Source of the DNA: Sphingobium sp. SYK-6
Lineage (GTDB): Bacteria; Pseudomonadota; Alphaproteobacteria; Sphingomonadales; Sphingomonadaceae
Assembly (NCBI RefSeq): GCF_000283515.1
Contig: NC_015976.1
Location: 2,574,501 to 2,638,500 of the forward strand
DNA length: 64,000 nt
Direction: 5' to 3'
Shown here: piece by piece, positions 40,520-50,423 of the stretch
Numbering within the stretch: position 1 is the first letter of the stretch
Layout of the letters: each line of letters begins with the position of its first letter
Notes under the pieces: generated by a model
What the model was told of the DNA's origin: nothing
Databases searched by the model: none
The model's input: the letters and a program-made list of their open reading frames with translations, nothing else
Program-made: the position numbers and the translations under genes

Positions 40520-42288
40520 GAGCGATGCTGGCCGATCCGGCGGCCCTGCTGCGAAGCGTCTTCGGGTTCGAGGGCTTCCGGGGCGTGCAGGCGCAGGTCG
40601 TCGAGCGCGTGCTGGCCGGCAACGCGACTCTGGCCATCATGCCCACCGGGGCAGGCAAGTCGCTCTGCTACCAGTTGCCGGCGGTGGCACTGCCGGGCTG
40701 CTGCGTGGTGATCTCGCCACTCATCGCCCTGATGCACGACCAGCTCCGCTCCGCCCGCGCGCTGGGCATTCGCGCCGCCAGCCTCACCTCGGTGGACAGC
40801 GACTGGCGCGAGACGCAGGAGCGGCTGCGCGCGGGCGATCTGGACCTGCTCTATGTCGCGCCCGAGCGCGCCTCTGGCACGGGCTTCCGCACCCTGCTGG
40901 AAAGCGCGCGCATCAGCCTGTTCGCCATCGACGAAGCGCATTGCGTCTCCGAATGGGGGCATGACTTCCGCCCGGACTATCGCCTGCTGCGGCCGCTGCT
41001 CGATGCTTTCCCGGACGTGCCGCGCCTCGCGCTCACCGCCACGGCGGACCGGCATACGCGCGAGGACATTCTCGCGCAGCTCGGCATCCCGCCCGAGGGC
41101 CTCATCATTTCCGGGTTCGACCGGCCCAATATCCGCTACGCCGTCCAGCCGCGCGACGGGCTGCAGCGCCAGCTCCAGGACGTGCTGGCGGCCAACAGCG
41201 GACCGGGCATCATCTATGCGCCGACCCGCGCCGCGACCGAACAGCTCGCGCAGGGACTGGCCCGGGGCGGACGCACGGTGCTGCCTTATCATGCCGGGCT
41301 CTCCAGCGAGGTTCGCGCCGCCAACCAGTCCGCCTTCCTCGCCAGCGAGGACATGGTGATGGTGGCCACGGTCGCGTTCGGCATGGGGATCGACAAGCCG
41401 GACGTGCGCTTCGTCGTCCATGCCGGCCTACCCAAGTCCATCGAGAGCTATTATCAGGAAAGCGGCCGCGCGGGCCGCGACGGGGAGCCCGCCATCGCGC
41501 TGCTGCTGTGGGGCGCGGAGGACTTCGTCCGGGCCCGCCAGCGGATCGCGGAAGTGGAGCCCGCCCGGCAATCAGGCGAGCGCGCCCGCATCGCCTCGCT
41601 TGGCGCGCTGGTCGAGACGGCAGGGTGCCGCCGCGCGGTCCTGCTGCGGCATTTCGGCGAGACGCCGCCGCCGCAGTGCGGCAACTGCGACAATTGCCTG
41701 GAGCCGCCCGCATGCATGGACGTGACGGAAACCGCCCAGAAGCTGCTCTCCGCCGTCCACCGCACGGGCCAGTCCTTCGGCCTGGGTCATCTCGAAGCCG
41801 TGCTCACCGGCAAGAGCAACGAGCGCATCGTCCAGCGCGGGCATGACGGCCTCTCGGTGTTCGGCATCGTCGGGCAGGAGGAAGCGCCGCTGCTCAAGCC
41901 GGTGGCCCGCGCCCTGCAGGTGCTCGACGCGCTCACGACCAATGACCATGGCGGGCTCGCCTTCGGCCCGGCCGCGCGCGATTATCTGCGCGGCGAGGAG
42001 AAAGTAAGCCTCGTCCTGCAACCGGCGAAATCCCGTGGCCGCAAGCGCGCCTCGGGCGGGCAGGACGTGAACGACCCCATTTTCGAGGCCCTGCGCGCCT
42101 GCCGGCGGGATCTGGCGAAGGAGGCCGGCGTCCCGCCCTATGTGATCTTCCACGACAGCACCCTGCACGAGATGGCACGCATCCGGCCGAAATCATTGCG
42201 GGACATGGGCCTGGTCAGCGGCGTAGGCGAGCGCAAGCTGGACGCCTATGGCGCAGCCTTCCTCGAGGCGATCCGCCGCTTCGGCTGA
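40516..42288 (+). CDS. recQ: RecQ-family DNA helicase
   Basis: A 590-residue helicase. Walker A is IMPTGAGKSLCYQLPA (about residue 42), motif II FAIDEAHCVSEWGHDFRPDY, motif VI YYQESGRAGRDGEP, a zinc site CGNCDNCLEPPAC (about residue 392) and a C-terminal HRDC-like region (FEALRACRRDLAKEAGVPPY). It unwinds 3'-5'. ATG 40516 overlaps the preceding stop (ATGA), but GGAGG ends one base before it, so ATG 40525, nine bases on, may be the true start. Paired translation with the HerA-like gene suggests joint function in DNA processing. Confidence 0.92.
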   Translation: MRAMLADPAALLRSVFGFEGFRGVQAQVVERVLAGNATLAIMPTGAGKSLCYQLPAVALPGCCVVISPLIALMHDQLRSARALGIRAASLTSVDSDWRETQERLRAGDLDLLYVAPERASGTGFRTLLESARISLFAIDEAHCVSEWGHDFRPDYRLLRPLLDAFPDVPRLALTATADRHTREDILAQLGIPPEGLIISGFDRPNIRYAVQPRDGLQRQLQDVLAANSGPGIIYAPTRAATEQLAQGLARGGRTVLPYHAGLSSEVRAANQSAFLASEDMVMVATVAFGMGIDKPDVRFVVHAGLPKSIESYYQESGRAGRDGEPAIALLLWGAEDFVRARQRIAEVEPARQSGERARIASLGALVETAGCRRAVLLRHFGETPPPQCGNCDNCLEPPACMDVTETAQKLLSAVHRTGQSFGLGHLEAVLTGKSNERIVQRGHDGLSVFGIVGQEEAPLLKPVARALQVLDALTTNDHGGLAFGPAARDYLRGEEKVSLVLQPAKSRGRKRASGGQDVNDPIFEALRACRRDLAKEAGVPPYVIFHDSTLHEMARIRPKSLRDMGLVSGVGERKLDAYGAAFLEAIRRFG

Positions 42289-42397
42289 GCCGGGCGACCA
42301 ACCGGCGCGTCCTTCGCGCGCATTGCCAGGCCTTAACCAATAATTTGCCGACGCCCCCCTATGTGCCGTGATCCCTTTCGATGTGGTGGGAACACGG

Positions 42398-43654
42398 ATG
42401 AGGAAGACGATCGCACCCGGCGAGGTGAGGATGGGCATGAAGGTTCTCGGTTTCGAGGGCTCCTGGCTGCATCATCCCTTCTGGAAGAAGAACTTCCGCA
42501 TCGATGATCCGGAAACGCTCCGCAAGGTGCAGGAAAGCGACGTTTCCGGCGTGGTCATCGAGATCGATATCGAGGACATCGCCGTGCCTGTGACAGCGCC
42601 CCGCCAGGCCCCTGCCCCGGCCAGCGCGCGTCCCCCGCGCCGGACGGAGGCGTTCGTGCCTGTCGCCCGCAGCGAGGCCCCGATCAATCAGGATCTGGAG
42701 CGCGCAAAAGCCGTGATGCAGCGCGCGCGGCGGATCATGTTCCGCGTCTTCGAGGAAGGACGCCTTGGCCGCGCGGTCAGGGGATCGGACGTCTCGGGAC
42801 TGGTCGAGGAGATATCGGACGCCGTGATGCGCAACCCTGCCGCGATGCTGCACGTGGCGCGGATGAAGTCCAAGACCGAATATACCTACATGCATTCGGT
42901 CGCGGTGTGCACGCTGATGATCAACTTCGCCCGGACGCTCGACCTGCCCGAAGACAGCCATCGCAAGATCGGGATGGCGGGACTGTTGCATGACCTCGGC
43001 AAGGTCACCATGCCCATCGAGATCCTCAATAAGACCGGCCCCCTGACCGACGCCGAATTCGAGCAGATGAAGATGCACACCCTGAACGGGCGGGATCTCA
43101 TCGCGGAAAGCACGGACATCCCGGAGATCGCGCTGGACGTCTGCGCGCACCATCACGAGAAGATGGATGGAACCGGCTATCCCTTCGGCCGGCAGGGCGC
43201 GCAGCTCAGCCTGCATGCCCGGATGGGCGCCATTTGCGACGTCTACGACGCGCTGACCTCCGATCGCCTCTACAAGCCGAGCTGGACGCCGCAACAGGCC
43301 CTCGCCGCCATGCAGGCGTGGGACGGGCATTTCGATGACCGGCTCTACTTCCAGTTTCTCCGTTCCGTCGGCATCTTTCCGCCCGGCATGCTGGTCGAAC
43401 TCCGCTCGCAGCGGCTCGCGATGATCCTGCCGGGGGGGCGGCGCAACTCGCGGCCGCGCGCGCGCGCCTTCTACGACTTGCGGCAGCGGGATTTCATCGA
43501 GCCCGTCGATGTCCAGCTCGACGACAGCCTGCGGCACGATCAGGTCCTCCGGGAAGCGAGCCCGCTTACCCATGGCCTGCCGGACTGGGACCTGTTGAAG
43601 GCCGCGTTGCTGGGCGGCCGGGATCCAAGGCCAATGGTCGACAGGGCGGCCTGA
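42398..43654 (+). CDS. HD-GYP cyclic-di-GMP phosphodiesterase with DUF3391 N terminus
   Basis: A 418-residue protein. Residues 1-65 (GMKVLGFEGSWLHHPFWKKN) are a DUF3391 domain; a Pro-rich linker follows. The HD-GYP domain shows the first His (YMHSVAVCTLM), HDLGK, the later HHHEKMDGTGYPFGR and the GYP motif intact. It should hydrolyse cyclic-di-GMP. ATG 42398 with GGTGGGA upstream is preferred over GTG 42368. A run of seven G at 43434-43440 encodes PGGRR. Confidence 0.88.
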   Translation: MRKTIAPGEVRMGMKVLGFEGSWLHHPFWKKNFRIDDPETLRKVQESDVSGVVIEIDIEDIAVPVTAPRQAPAPASARPPRRTEAFVPVARSEAPINQDLERAKAVMQRARRIMFRVFEEGRLGRAVRGSDVSGLVEEISDAVMRNPAAMLHVARMKSKTEYTYMHSVAVCTLMINFARTLDLPEDSHRKIGMAGLLHDLGKVTMPIEILNKTGPLTDAEFEQMKMHTLNGRDLIAESTDIPEIALDVCAHHHEKMDGTGYPFGRQGAQLSLHARMGAICDVYDALTSDRLYKPSWTPQQALAAMQAWDGHFDDRLYFQFLRSVGIFPPGMLVELRSQRLAMILPGGRRNSRPRARAFYDLRQRDFIEPVDVQLDDSLRHDQVLREASPLTHGLPDWDLLKAALLGGRDPRPMVDRAA

Positions 43655-43674
43655 TCGGCGCGGGTGCCGGGCGC

Positions 43675-44349
43675 TCAGGGAAGGCGCGCGACCACTTCCC
43701 AGGCATAGCCCCGGAACAGCGCGCGCGCCTCCAGGCTGGCACCCTGCGCCGCCGCCACGCGCCGCGCTTCCTCGAAGAGATCCGCGCGCGGCGTGACGTG
43801 GAACCGATCGAGCCAGCCGCGCAGGGCCGAGCGGAACCAGCCCGGCAGCGCTTCCTGCTGGCCGAAATCCACGATGTGCAGCGATCCGCGCGGTTCGAGA
43901 AGCGTGATCGCCTGCGCCAGCGCCGCCTTCCAACCAGGGATCATCGACAAGGCGTAGCTGATATAGATGCGATCGAAGCCCGCTTCCCCGAACAGCGCCT
44001 GCGGATCGAACCGGGTGGCGTCAGCACGGGCCAGCAACGTCCGGCCATCAGCCCCGGCCCGGGCGAGATTCGCCTCCGCTGACTTCAGCATCTCAGCGGA
44101 GATATCGAGTCCGAACAGGCGGGCCTGGGGATAGCGCCGGGCGACGAGGGCAAGGTTCCTGCCGGTTCCCACCCCGATCTCCAGCACGCAGCCACCCGGC
44201 GGGACCGCCAGTCCACGGATGAGGCCGTCCCGGCCCAGCAGATAATATTTGCGCGTCAGGTCATAGAGATGCCGCTGCAGCGCATATTGCGCATCCATGG
44301 CGCGGGCATGATCCTCGCTGCCCGCGTCCATCCCCCGGCTGCCGGTCAT
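43675..44349 (-). CDS. btaB: BtaB-like S-adenosylmethionine methyltransferase (betaine lipid)
   Basis: A 224-residue class I methyltransferase. The SAM site is VLEIGVGTGRNLALVARRYP (about residue 55) and GLDISAEMLKSAEANL follows. It trimethylates the amino group of diacylglyceryl-homoserine to make DGTS. The assignment rests mainly on the neighbouring BtaA-like gene three bases upstream; alone the sequence would be a generic methyltransferase. ATG 44349 was chosen; later in-frame ATGs at about residues 7 and 18 are possible. Confidence 0.8.
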   Translation of the reverse strand: MTGSRGMDAGSEDHARAMDAQYALQRHLYDLTRKYYLLGRDGLIRGLAVPPGGCVLEIGVGTGRNLALVARRYPQARLFGLDISAEMLKSAEANLARAGADGRTLLARADATRFDPQALFGEAGFDRIYISYALSMIPGWKAALAQAITLLEPRGSLHIVDFGQQEALPGWFRSALRGWLDRFHVTPRADLFEEARRVAAAQGASLEARALFRGYAWEVVARLP

Positions 44350-44352
44350 CGC

Positions 44353-45558
44353 TCAGCCTTCCAGCGAATAGAGATGCACACCGCCATAGATGGACGAGCG
44401 ATCCGCGCGCGTGAAGTCCAGCGATTCCGCCGCGTGATAGGTCCAGCGGTCGAGCAAGGCGGGCGAAAGGCGGCCGGGCAGCAGGCTGGGCTCGGCCGCG
44501 GTGCGGAAGAGCACACGGGCACCGGGCCGCGCGCAGCGGGTGATCTGCGTCCACAGCGCATCGAGCTGGGCATTGCTCATCCAGTCCTGCGCATCGAGCA
44601 GGACGTAGCGGTCGACGCTCTGGTCGGCCTGGGTCGCGAGCCAGTCGGTCATGTTGGCATGGCGGATGTCGACGCGGCCGGTGCGGCTGCGCACGGCGTC
44701 ATAATGCCGTTCCTCCAGATATGGCGGCAAAGGCGCATCCTGATGGCGGCCATAAGCGCGGCCGAACGCCTGCCAGGCGAAATAGTTCGACTTGAGGTCA
44801 TGGTCGCAGGCGAGTTTCTCCAGCCGCCGGCGCAGCACCGCCGCCATCTTCTCGTCCCCGGCGAGCGACTCATACTGGGCAGGCGGAATGCCGAGCCCGA
44901 ACAGCGACGCGGGCTGGTCCGTCAGCCAGCGGACGAACTTCCGGTTGAACACCGGCGCGAGCTTCTCCTCGAAGATCCGCCGCTGCTCCTCCATGTTCCG
45001 CGCTTCGAGCAGGACGCGCGGATCGATGCGGTAAAGCTTCGCCACCAGATGCGCCGCGCCGATGAAGCCGCCGAGCAGCCCGCGCTTGTACGCGCCGCAG
45101 CGGAACATGCCGATGCGCCGGCGCCCGACCAGATCCCGCCCTTCCCAGTAGCGGCGCGAGGTCTCGTCGAGATAGGGGCGGATATAGGTCCGGTAGGCCG
45201 CGATGTTCGCGGCGCTGTCCGCATCGCCAAAGAAACGGCGGAAATGGGCGTAGTCAGGCAGGCTGACCGCCGCGACCTGCTTCAGGCGGTTGAGCGCGAT
45301 ATGCGCGGTGTTGAGATCGACCGCCGTGATCCGCGCGGGATTGGCGGTCAGATAGGAAAGGACGTTGCAGCCGCCGCTGGCGATGGTGACGACATGGCTC
45401 TGCGGCGTGATTGCCAGCGCCTCGATATCGACCACGGGGTCTTCCCAGATCTGGGCATAGACAAGGCCCCGGAACGCGAAGGCAAAGGCGCGCTCCAGCA
45501 GCCCTTCCCGGCTGAGCGCCTCGTGATTCACGACCGCCCGATCGATCACATGTCCCAT
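44353..45558 (-). CDS. btaA: BtaA (DUF3419) 3-amino-3-carboxypropyl transferase
   Basis: A 401-residue protein. FRGLVYAQIWEDPVVDIEAL (about residue 29), then VVTIASGGCNVLSYLTANPA (about residue 54), a SAM-binding loop, and ITAVDLNTAHIALNRLK identify BtaA. It moves the homoserine part of S-adenosylmethionine onto diacylglycerol, the first step to the phosphorus-free betaine lipid DGTS. ATG 45558 was chosen. A three-unit Pho-box-like array lies 59-87 bases upstream in the same orientation, so induction by phosphate starvation is likely. Confidence 0.87.
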   Translation of the reverse strand: MGHVIDRAVVNHEALSREGLLERAFAFAFRGLVYAQIWEDPVVDIEALAITPQSHVVTIASGGCNVLSYLTANPARITAVDLNTAHIALNRLKQVAAVSLPDYAHFRRFFGDADSAANIAAYRTYIRPYLDETSRRYWEGRDLVGRRRIGMFRCGAYKRGLLGGFIGAAHLVAKLYRIDPRVLLEARNMEEQRRIFEEKLAPVFNRKFVRWLTDQPASLFGLGIPPAQYESLAGDEKMAAVLRRRLEKLACDHDLKSNYFAWQAFGRAYGRHQDAPLPPYLEERHYDAVRSRTGRVDIRHANMTDWLATQADQSVDRYVLLDAQDWMSNAQLDALWTQITRCARPGARVLFRTAAEPSLLPGRLSPALLDRWTYHAAESLDFTRADRSSIYGGVHLYSLEG

Positions 45559-45616
45559 GCCTTGCTCCACGTTTGACCCGTCTGGCCGGCCGCTAGCCTG
45601 CGCCGGTGTCGGGTTC

Positions 45617-45645
45617 GTGACGGTCCGATTGCAGATCGGTGACAG
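45617..45645 (-). promoter_or_regulatory. Pho-box-like array upstream of btaA
   Basis: On the minus strand three heptamers at exact 11-base spacing: CTGTCAC (45639-45645), CTGCAAT (45628-45634) and CCGTCAC (45617-45623). The PhoB unit is CTGTCAT with 11-base periodicity; the first two units match 13 of 18 bases of the classical Pho box. Orientation matches btaA. Confidence 0.6.
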
Positions 45646-45691
45646 CCATCGCCCTCGCCGGATGGCGGCCCCATTGATACAAGGGCAGTCG

Positions 45692-47101
45692 ATGGATCCG
45701 ATGGTCTCCGATCTCGAACGTGCCTGGTATGCGCTGGAGTGGATCATCCGCATCGGCGCCCTGGCGATCGTGCCGCTGCGGCGCACGCCGGCCGCCGCGC
45801 GGGCCTGGCTGCTGCTGATCTTCTTCCTGCCCTTGCCGGGGCTGCTGCTGTTCCTCGCCATCGGCAGCCCGCGCTTCCCCGCCTGGCGGCGGGAGCGCTT
45901 CGCCGCTCTCACCCCCTTCCTGGCGCGGATCGCCGAGCGGCTGCGCACGCATGCGCCGGCACCGGGCGCCAGCGCGCCCGTCGCTGCGCTGGCCGAGACG
46001 CTGGGCCACATGCCGGCGACCGGCGGCAATCTGGTTGAGCTGATCGACGACTATGACGGGGTCATCGACCGGCTGATCGCCGACATCGACGGCGCGCGCA
46101 GGAGCGTCCACCTGCTTGTCTACATCTTCGCGGACGACGCGGTCGGCCGCAGGATCGCGGACGCGCTGGGCCGCGCCGTGCTGCGCGGGCTGGATGTACG
46201 CGTGCTGTTCGATCCGGTCGGCTCGCTGGCATGGCGGCGTGGCACGCAGAAGATGCTCCGGACGCGCGGCGTACGGGTCTGCGAGACGCTGCCGCTGCGT
46301 CTGCTGCGCGCCCGGACGCGGCGCGACATGCGCAATCACCGCAAGCTCTTCGTCATCGACGGGGAGATCGGCTATGCCGGCTCGCAGAACATCGTCGCCC
46401 GGGATTTCCGCCCCGGCGTCGTCAATCGCGAACTGGTGGCGCGGGTGCGGGGTCCGGTCGTCGCCAGCATGGACGCCATCGTGCGCGCGGACTGGAGCCT
46501 TGAATCGGGCGAACCCGCGGCGGCGCCCGAGGACCTGCCCGCGCCGGCAGGCGACGCCATCGTGCAGCTGCTCCCGAGCGGCGCGGACTATCCGCTTGCC
46601 GGGTTCGAGACCCTGCTGGTCTGGCAGCTCCACGAGGCACGGGAACGGGCCATCATCGTGACGCCCTACTTCATTCCTGACGAAAGCGTGCTGAACGCGA
46701 TGATCTCGGCCGTGGCGCGAGGCGTGAGAGTGGACCTGATCGTCTCCGGCGTCATCGACCAGCGACTCGTCCATCTCTCCCAGAGTTCCTTCTACGACGA
46801 GCTGCTGGTCGCCGGAATCCACATCCACCTGTTCAACCGCTACCTGCTGCACGCCAAGAATGTCTCGATCGACCGCCAACTCGCCATTGTCGGATCAAGC
46901 AATGTCGACCTGCGCTCCTTCCAGCTCAATCAGGAAGCGAGCCTGCTTTTCCACGACGCGGAGTCGATCACCGCGGTTGCCGAGATCCAGCAGGATTATC
47001 TCGACAACAGCACGCCGCTGAAACTGGAAGTCTGGCGCAGCCGCTCGCGCCTGCGCCGGCCCGCCGAGAACATCGCGCGCATGATGAACTCACTGCTTTG
47101 A
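45692..47101 (+). CDS. cardiolipin synthase-like phospholipase D family protein
   Basis: A 469-residue protein. Two N-terminal transmembrane helices (about residues 12-50) precede two PLD motifs: NHRKLFVIDGEIGYAGSQN (HxK at about residue 210) and LHAKNVSIDRQLAIVGSSN (HxK at about residue 388). This is the layout of ClsA-type cardiolipin synthases, which join two phosphatidylglycerols. ATG 45692 has AAGGGCAGTCG upstream. It is divergent from btaAB; the shared region includes the Pho-box-like array. Confidence 0.87.
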   Translation: MDPMVSDLERAWYALEWIIRIGALAIVPLRRTPAAARAWLLLIFFLPLPGLLLFLAIGSPRFPAWRRERFAALTPFLARIAERLRTHAPAPGASAPVAALAETLGHMPATGGNLVELIDDYDGVIDRLIADIDGARRSVHLLVYIFADDAVGRRIADALGRAVLRGLDVRVLFDPVGSLAWRRGTQKMLRTRGVRVCETLPLRLLRARTRRDMRNHRKLFVIDGEIGYAGSQNIVARDFRPGVVNRELVARVRGPVVASMDAIVRADWSLESGEPAAAPEDLPAPAGDAIVQLLPSGADYPLAGFETLLVWQLHEARERAIIVTPYFIPDESVLNAMISAVARGVRVDLIVSGVIDQRLVHLSQSSFYDELLVAGIHIHLFNRYLLHAKNVSIDRQLAIVGSSNVDLRSFQLNQEASLLFHDAESITAVAEIQQDYLDNSTPLKLEVWRSRSRLRRPAENIARMMNSLL

Positions 47102-47169
47102 TAGTACAGGCTATTCCCCGTTTTCCGATGAAGACTGTGCCGTCCCCAAACATCGCGGATGCAGAATGG

Positions 47170-47198
47170 TTTACAAATCATTAACCTTTATTTAGATT
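47170..47198 (+). promoter_or_regulatory. sigma-70-type promoter of the second PEP-CTERM gene
   Basis: TTTACA (47170-47175), 17 bases, TAGATT (47193-47198). The segment TTAACCTTTATTTAG (47181-47195) within it matches the CtrA half-site pattern TTAA-N7-TTAA at seven of eight bases. It lies in a locally AT-rich patch. Confidence 0.45.
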
Positions 47199-47408
47199 GC
47201 CGCCTGCTTCCTTCACCCGGAACCAGCCTCAAACGGTGGAGCTGCGGACGAACAGCGCGGACTGGATGGAGCATCAGATACCACGCAGCCCGTGGGAATC
47301 GAGCAGGATATTCGCCGGACGCAGCAGGGTCGTGGGCTGCATATGCGCAAGCGAATGTCCGTTGAGAGGAGCCGACCATCATAGGTCGGTATGTGGGAGA
47401 CTATCATC
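47199..47408 (+). other. about 200-base leader of the PEP-CTERM gene
   Basis: No gene is visible. A perfect 6-bp hairpin CCGACC-ATCATA-GGTCGG (47372-47389) stands just before the ribosome site GTGGGAGA (47393-47400), which precedes ATG 47409. If the upstream promoter is used, this is an unusually long untranslated leader. Confidence 0.4.
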
Positions 47409-48110
47409 ATGAAGCGTTCAATCGCTGCGGCAGCCTGCGTGCTCGCCGCCTTTACGGCTGTCTCGGCCAATGCAGAGGTGATTTCGCTGAACTTCGCCGG
47501 CCTGGACGGCGACGCGCAGGAACTGGTTCTCGATTATTACAATGGCGGCACCGGCAGCCTCGGCTCCGGCCCCGGCACCAATTACGGCATCAGCTTTTCC
47601 GACAATGCCATCGCCTGCTCCGTGCAGCCCGGCGGCAGCTGCAACTCGGGCGGCCTGCCCACCGGCGGCAACCTGCTGTTCTTCCTGACCGGCGACGCGT
47701 CGACCATGAATGTTTCCGGCGGGTTCGATACCGGTTTCTCATTCTATTACAGCGCGATCAACAATCCCGCGTTCGTGAGCGTGTGGAGCGGCCTCGATGG
47801 GACCGGCGACCTGCTGGCGACCATCAACCTCGCGACCACGCCGAGCGATCCGGGCTCGGCTGCCTGCGCCGGTGGCGGATTCTGCCCGTTCGTCCCGATC
47901 GGCGTGGCCTTCGAGGGTATCGCGATGTCGGTGGACTTCGGCGGTTCGGCCAATCAGGTCGCTTTCGCCGCGATCACGCTGAACTCCGACGTGCCGGGAC
48001 CGGCACCGGCCGTGCCGGAACCGGCGACCTGGGCAATGATGATCGGTGGCATGGGCCTCGTCGGCGCCTCGATGCGCCGTCGCCGCGTCAAGGTCGCTTT
48101 CGCAGCCTGA
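47409..48110 (+). CDS. PEP-CTERM sorting domain protein
   Basis: A 233-residue secreted protein. The signal peptide is MKRSIAAAACVLAAFTAVSA (cleavage after ANA). The body is beta-rich, with Cys pairs (AIACSVQPGGSCNSGG; AACAGGGFCPF) and Gly/Asn/Asp-rich loops. The C-terminal sorting signal is AVPEPATWAMMIGGMGLVGA followed by a basic RRRR tail. It should be recognised by an exosortase outside the window. A strong terminator follows at 48133. Confidence 0.87.
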   Translation: MKRSIAAAACVLAAFTAVSANAEVISLNFAGLDGDAQELVLDYYNGGTGSLGSGPGTNYGISFSDNAIACSVQPGGSCNSGGLPTGGNLLFFLTGDASTMNVSGGFDTGFSFYYSAINNPAFVSVWSGLDGTGDLLATINLATTPSDPGSAACAGGGFCPFVPIGVAFEGIAMSVDFGGSANQVAFAAITLNSDVPGPAPAVPEPATWAMMIGGMGLVGASMRRRRVKVAFAA

Positions 48111-48132
48111 TCGCCAAAGATCGAGAATGGAG

Positions 48133-48160
48133 AAGGGGTCGGCCATGCCGGCCCCTTTTT
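48133..48160 (+). terminator. strong intrinsic terminator
   Basis: AAGGGGTCGGC (48133-48143), loop CAT, GCCGGCCCCTT (48147-48157), with a T-run at 48156-48160. The stem has one G-U pair. It closes the PEP-CTERM gene and faces the converging dehydratase. Confidence 0.88.
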
Positions 48161-48177
48161 CGTTGCCCCCACGCGGC

Positions 48178-49158
48178 TCAGTCGGCGAGCAGGCGCAGAA
48201 AGGTCTCGCGGTCCACATTGCCGCCCGAGAGGGTGACGATGGTAGCGTCGGTCGCGTCCACCTTGCCGGCCAGCACGGCCGCCAGCGCAGCCGCGCCCCC
48301 GGGCTCGACCACGAGATGCAGCTTCTCGAACGCAAGGCGCATGGCGGCCGCCACGTCCGCCCGCGTCACGGCCGCGCCGCCGCTCACCCGCTCACGCAGC
48401 ACCGCGAAGTTGATCGGGAATGTGCGCGGCGTCTGCAGCGCGTCGCAATCGGTGGGGTAAGTCATGTCCGCGACCGGCAGGATCTCGTCTGCGGCGAGCG
48501 AGCGCAGCACATCGTCCCATCCTTCCGGCTCGGCGATGTGGATCTCCGCGTCCGGGCAGGCGAGCGCGACGCCCGCCGTGAGCCCGCCGCCGCCGCAGCA
48601 TGTGACGAACCGGTCCGGCTCGCGCCCGATGCGCGCGCGCAGCTGTGCCGCCGCCTCGATGGCCAGCGTCCCCTGCCCCTCGATGATCCACGGATCGCCA
48701 TAGGCATGGACCAGCGTCGCGCCGGTCTGCGCCGTCATTTGCGCGGCGATGGCATCGCGATCCTCGCGTGCCCGGTCGTAGAGCACGACCTGCGCGCCCA
48801 GCGCCCGCGTCGCCTCCAGCTTCGCGCGGGGCGCATTGGAAGGCATGATGATCGTCGCGGCGATGCCGAGCCGGCGGGCCGACCAGGCGACGCCCTGGGC
48901 ATGATTGCCGCTGGAGACGCCGACCACGCCGCAAGCGCGCTGCGCCTCGTCGAGATCGCTCAGCCGGTGCCATGCCCCCCTGATCTTGAAGGCGCCGACG
49001 GGTTGCAGAACCTCTGCCTTGCACCAGATCGTGCGTCCATCCAGCTCCAGCGGAAGCAGGGGCGTCGGCGGCAGCAGCGCCGCCACTTTCTCCGCCGCGC
49101 GCAACACGCCCTCGCGTCTTGGCGAACGGGTCGGGTCCAGCAATTCTTGTTCTGTCAC
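48178..49158 (-). CDS. PLP-dependent threonine/serine dehydratase-type enzyme
   Basis: A 326-residue fold-type II PLP enzyme. The lysine is in LQPVGAFKIRGAWHRLSD (about residue 57), the substrate loop is VSSGNHAQGVAWSARRLG, and the phosphate loop CCGGGGLTAGVAL (about residue 187). There is no C-terminal regulatory domain, so it resembles catabolic or broad-specificity serine/threonine dehydratases or serine racemase rather than full IlvA. It is divergent from the polyamine genes, 53 bases apart. Confidence 0.83.
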   Translation of the reverse strand: MTEQELLDPTRSPRREGVLRAAEKVAALLPPTPLLPLELDGRTIWCKAEVLQPVGAFKIRGAWHRLSDLDEAQRACGVVGVSSGNHAQGVAWSARRLGIAATIIMPSNAPRAKLEATRALGAQVVLYDRAREDRDAIAAQMTAQTGATLVHAYGDPWIIEGQGTLAIEAAAQLRARIGREPDRFVTCCGGGGLTAGVALACPDAEIHIAEPEGWDDVLRSLAADEILPVADMTYPTDCDALQTPRTFPINFAVLRERVSGGAAVTRADVAAAMRLAFEKLHLVVEPGGAAALAAVLAGKVDATDATIVTLSGGNVDRETFLRLLAD

Positions 49159-49211
49159 AGAGCCCCCCTATATGCAGGCGCTTATCGATTCGATCTCACG
49201 GAGACTTACAG

Positions 49212-50420
<1,209 letters not shown>

Positions 50421-50423
50421 GGC

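Noticed and set aside
45559..46029. Upstream extension of btaA
   Set aside because: It crosses the Pho-box-like array and is antisense to the cardiolipin-synthase-like gene.
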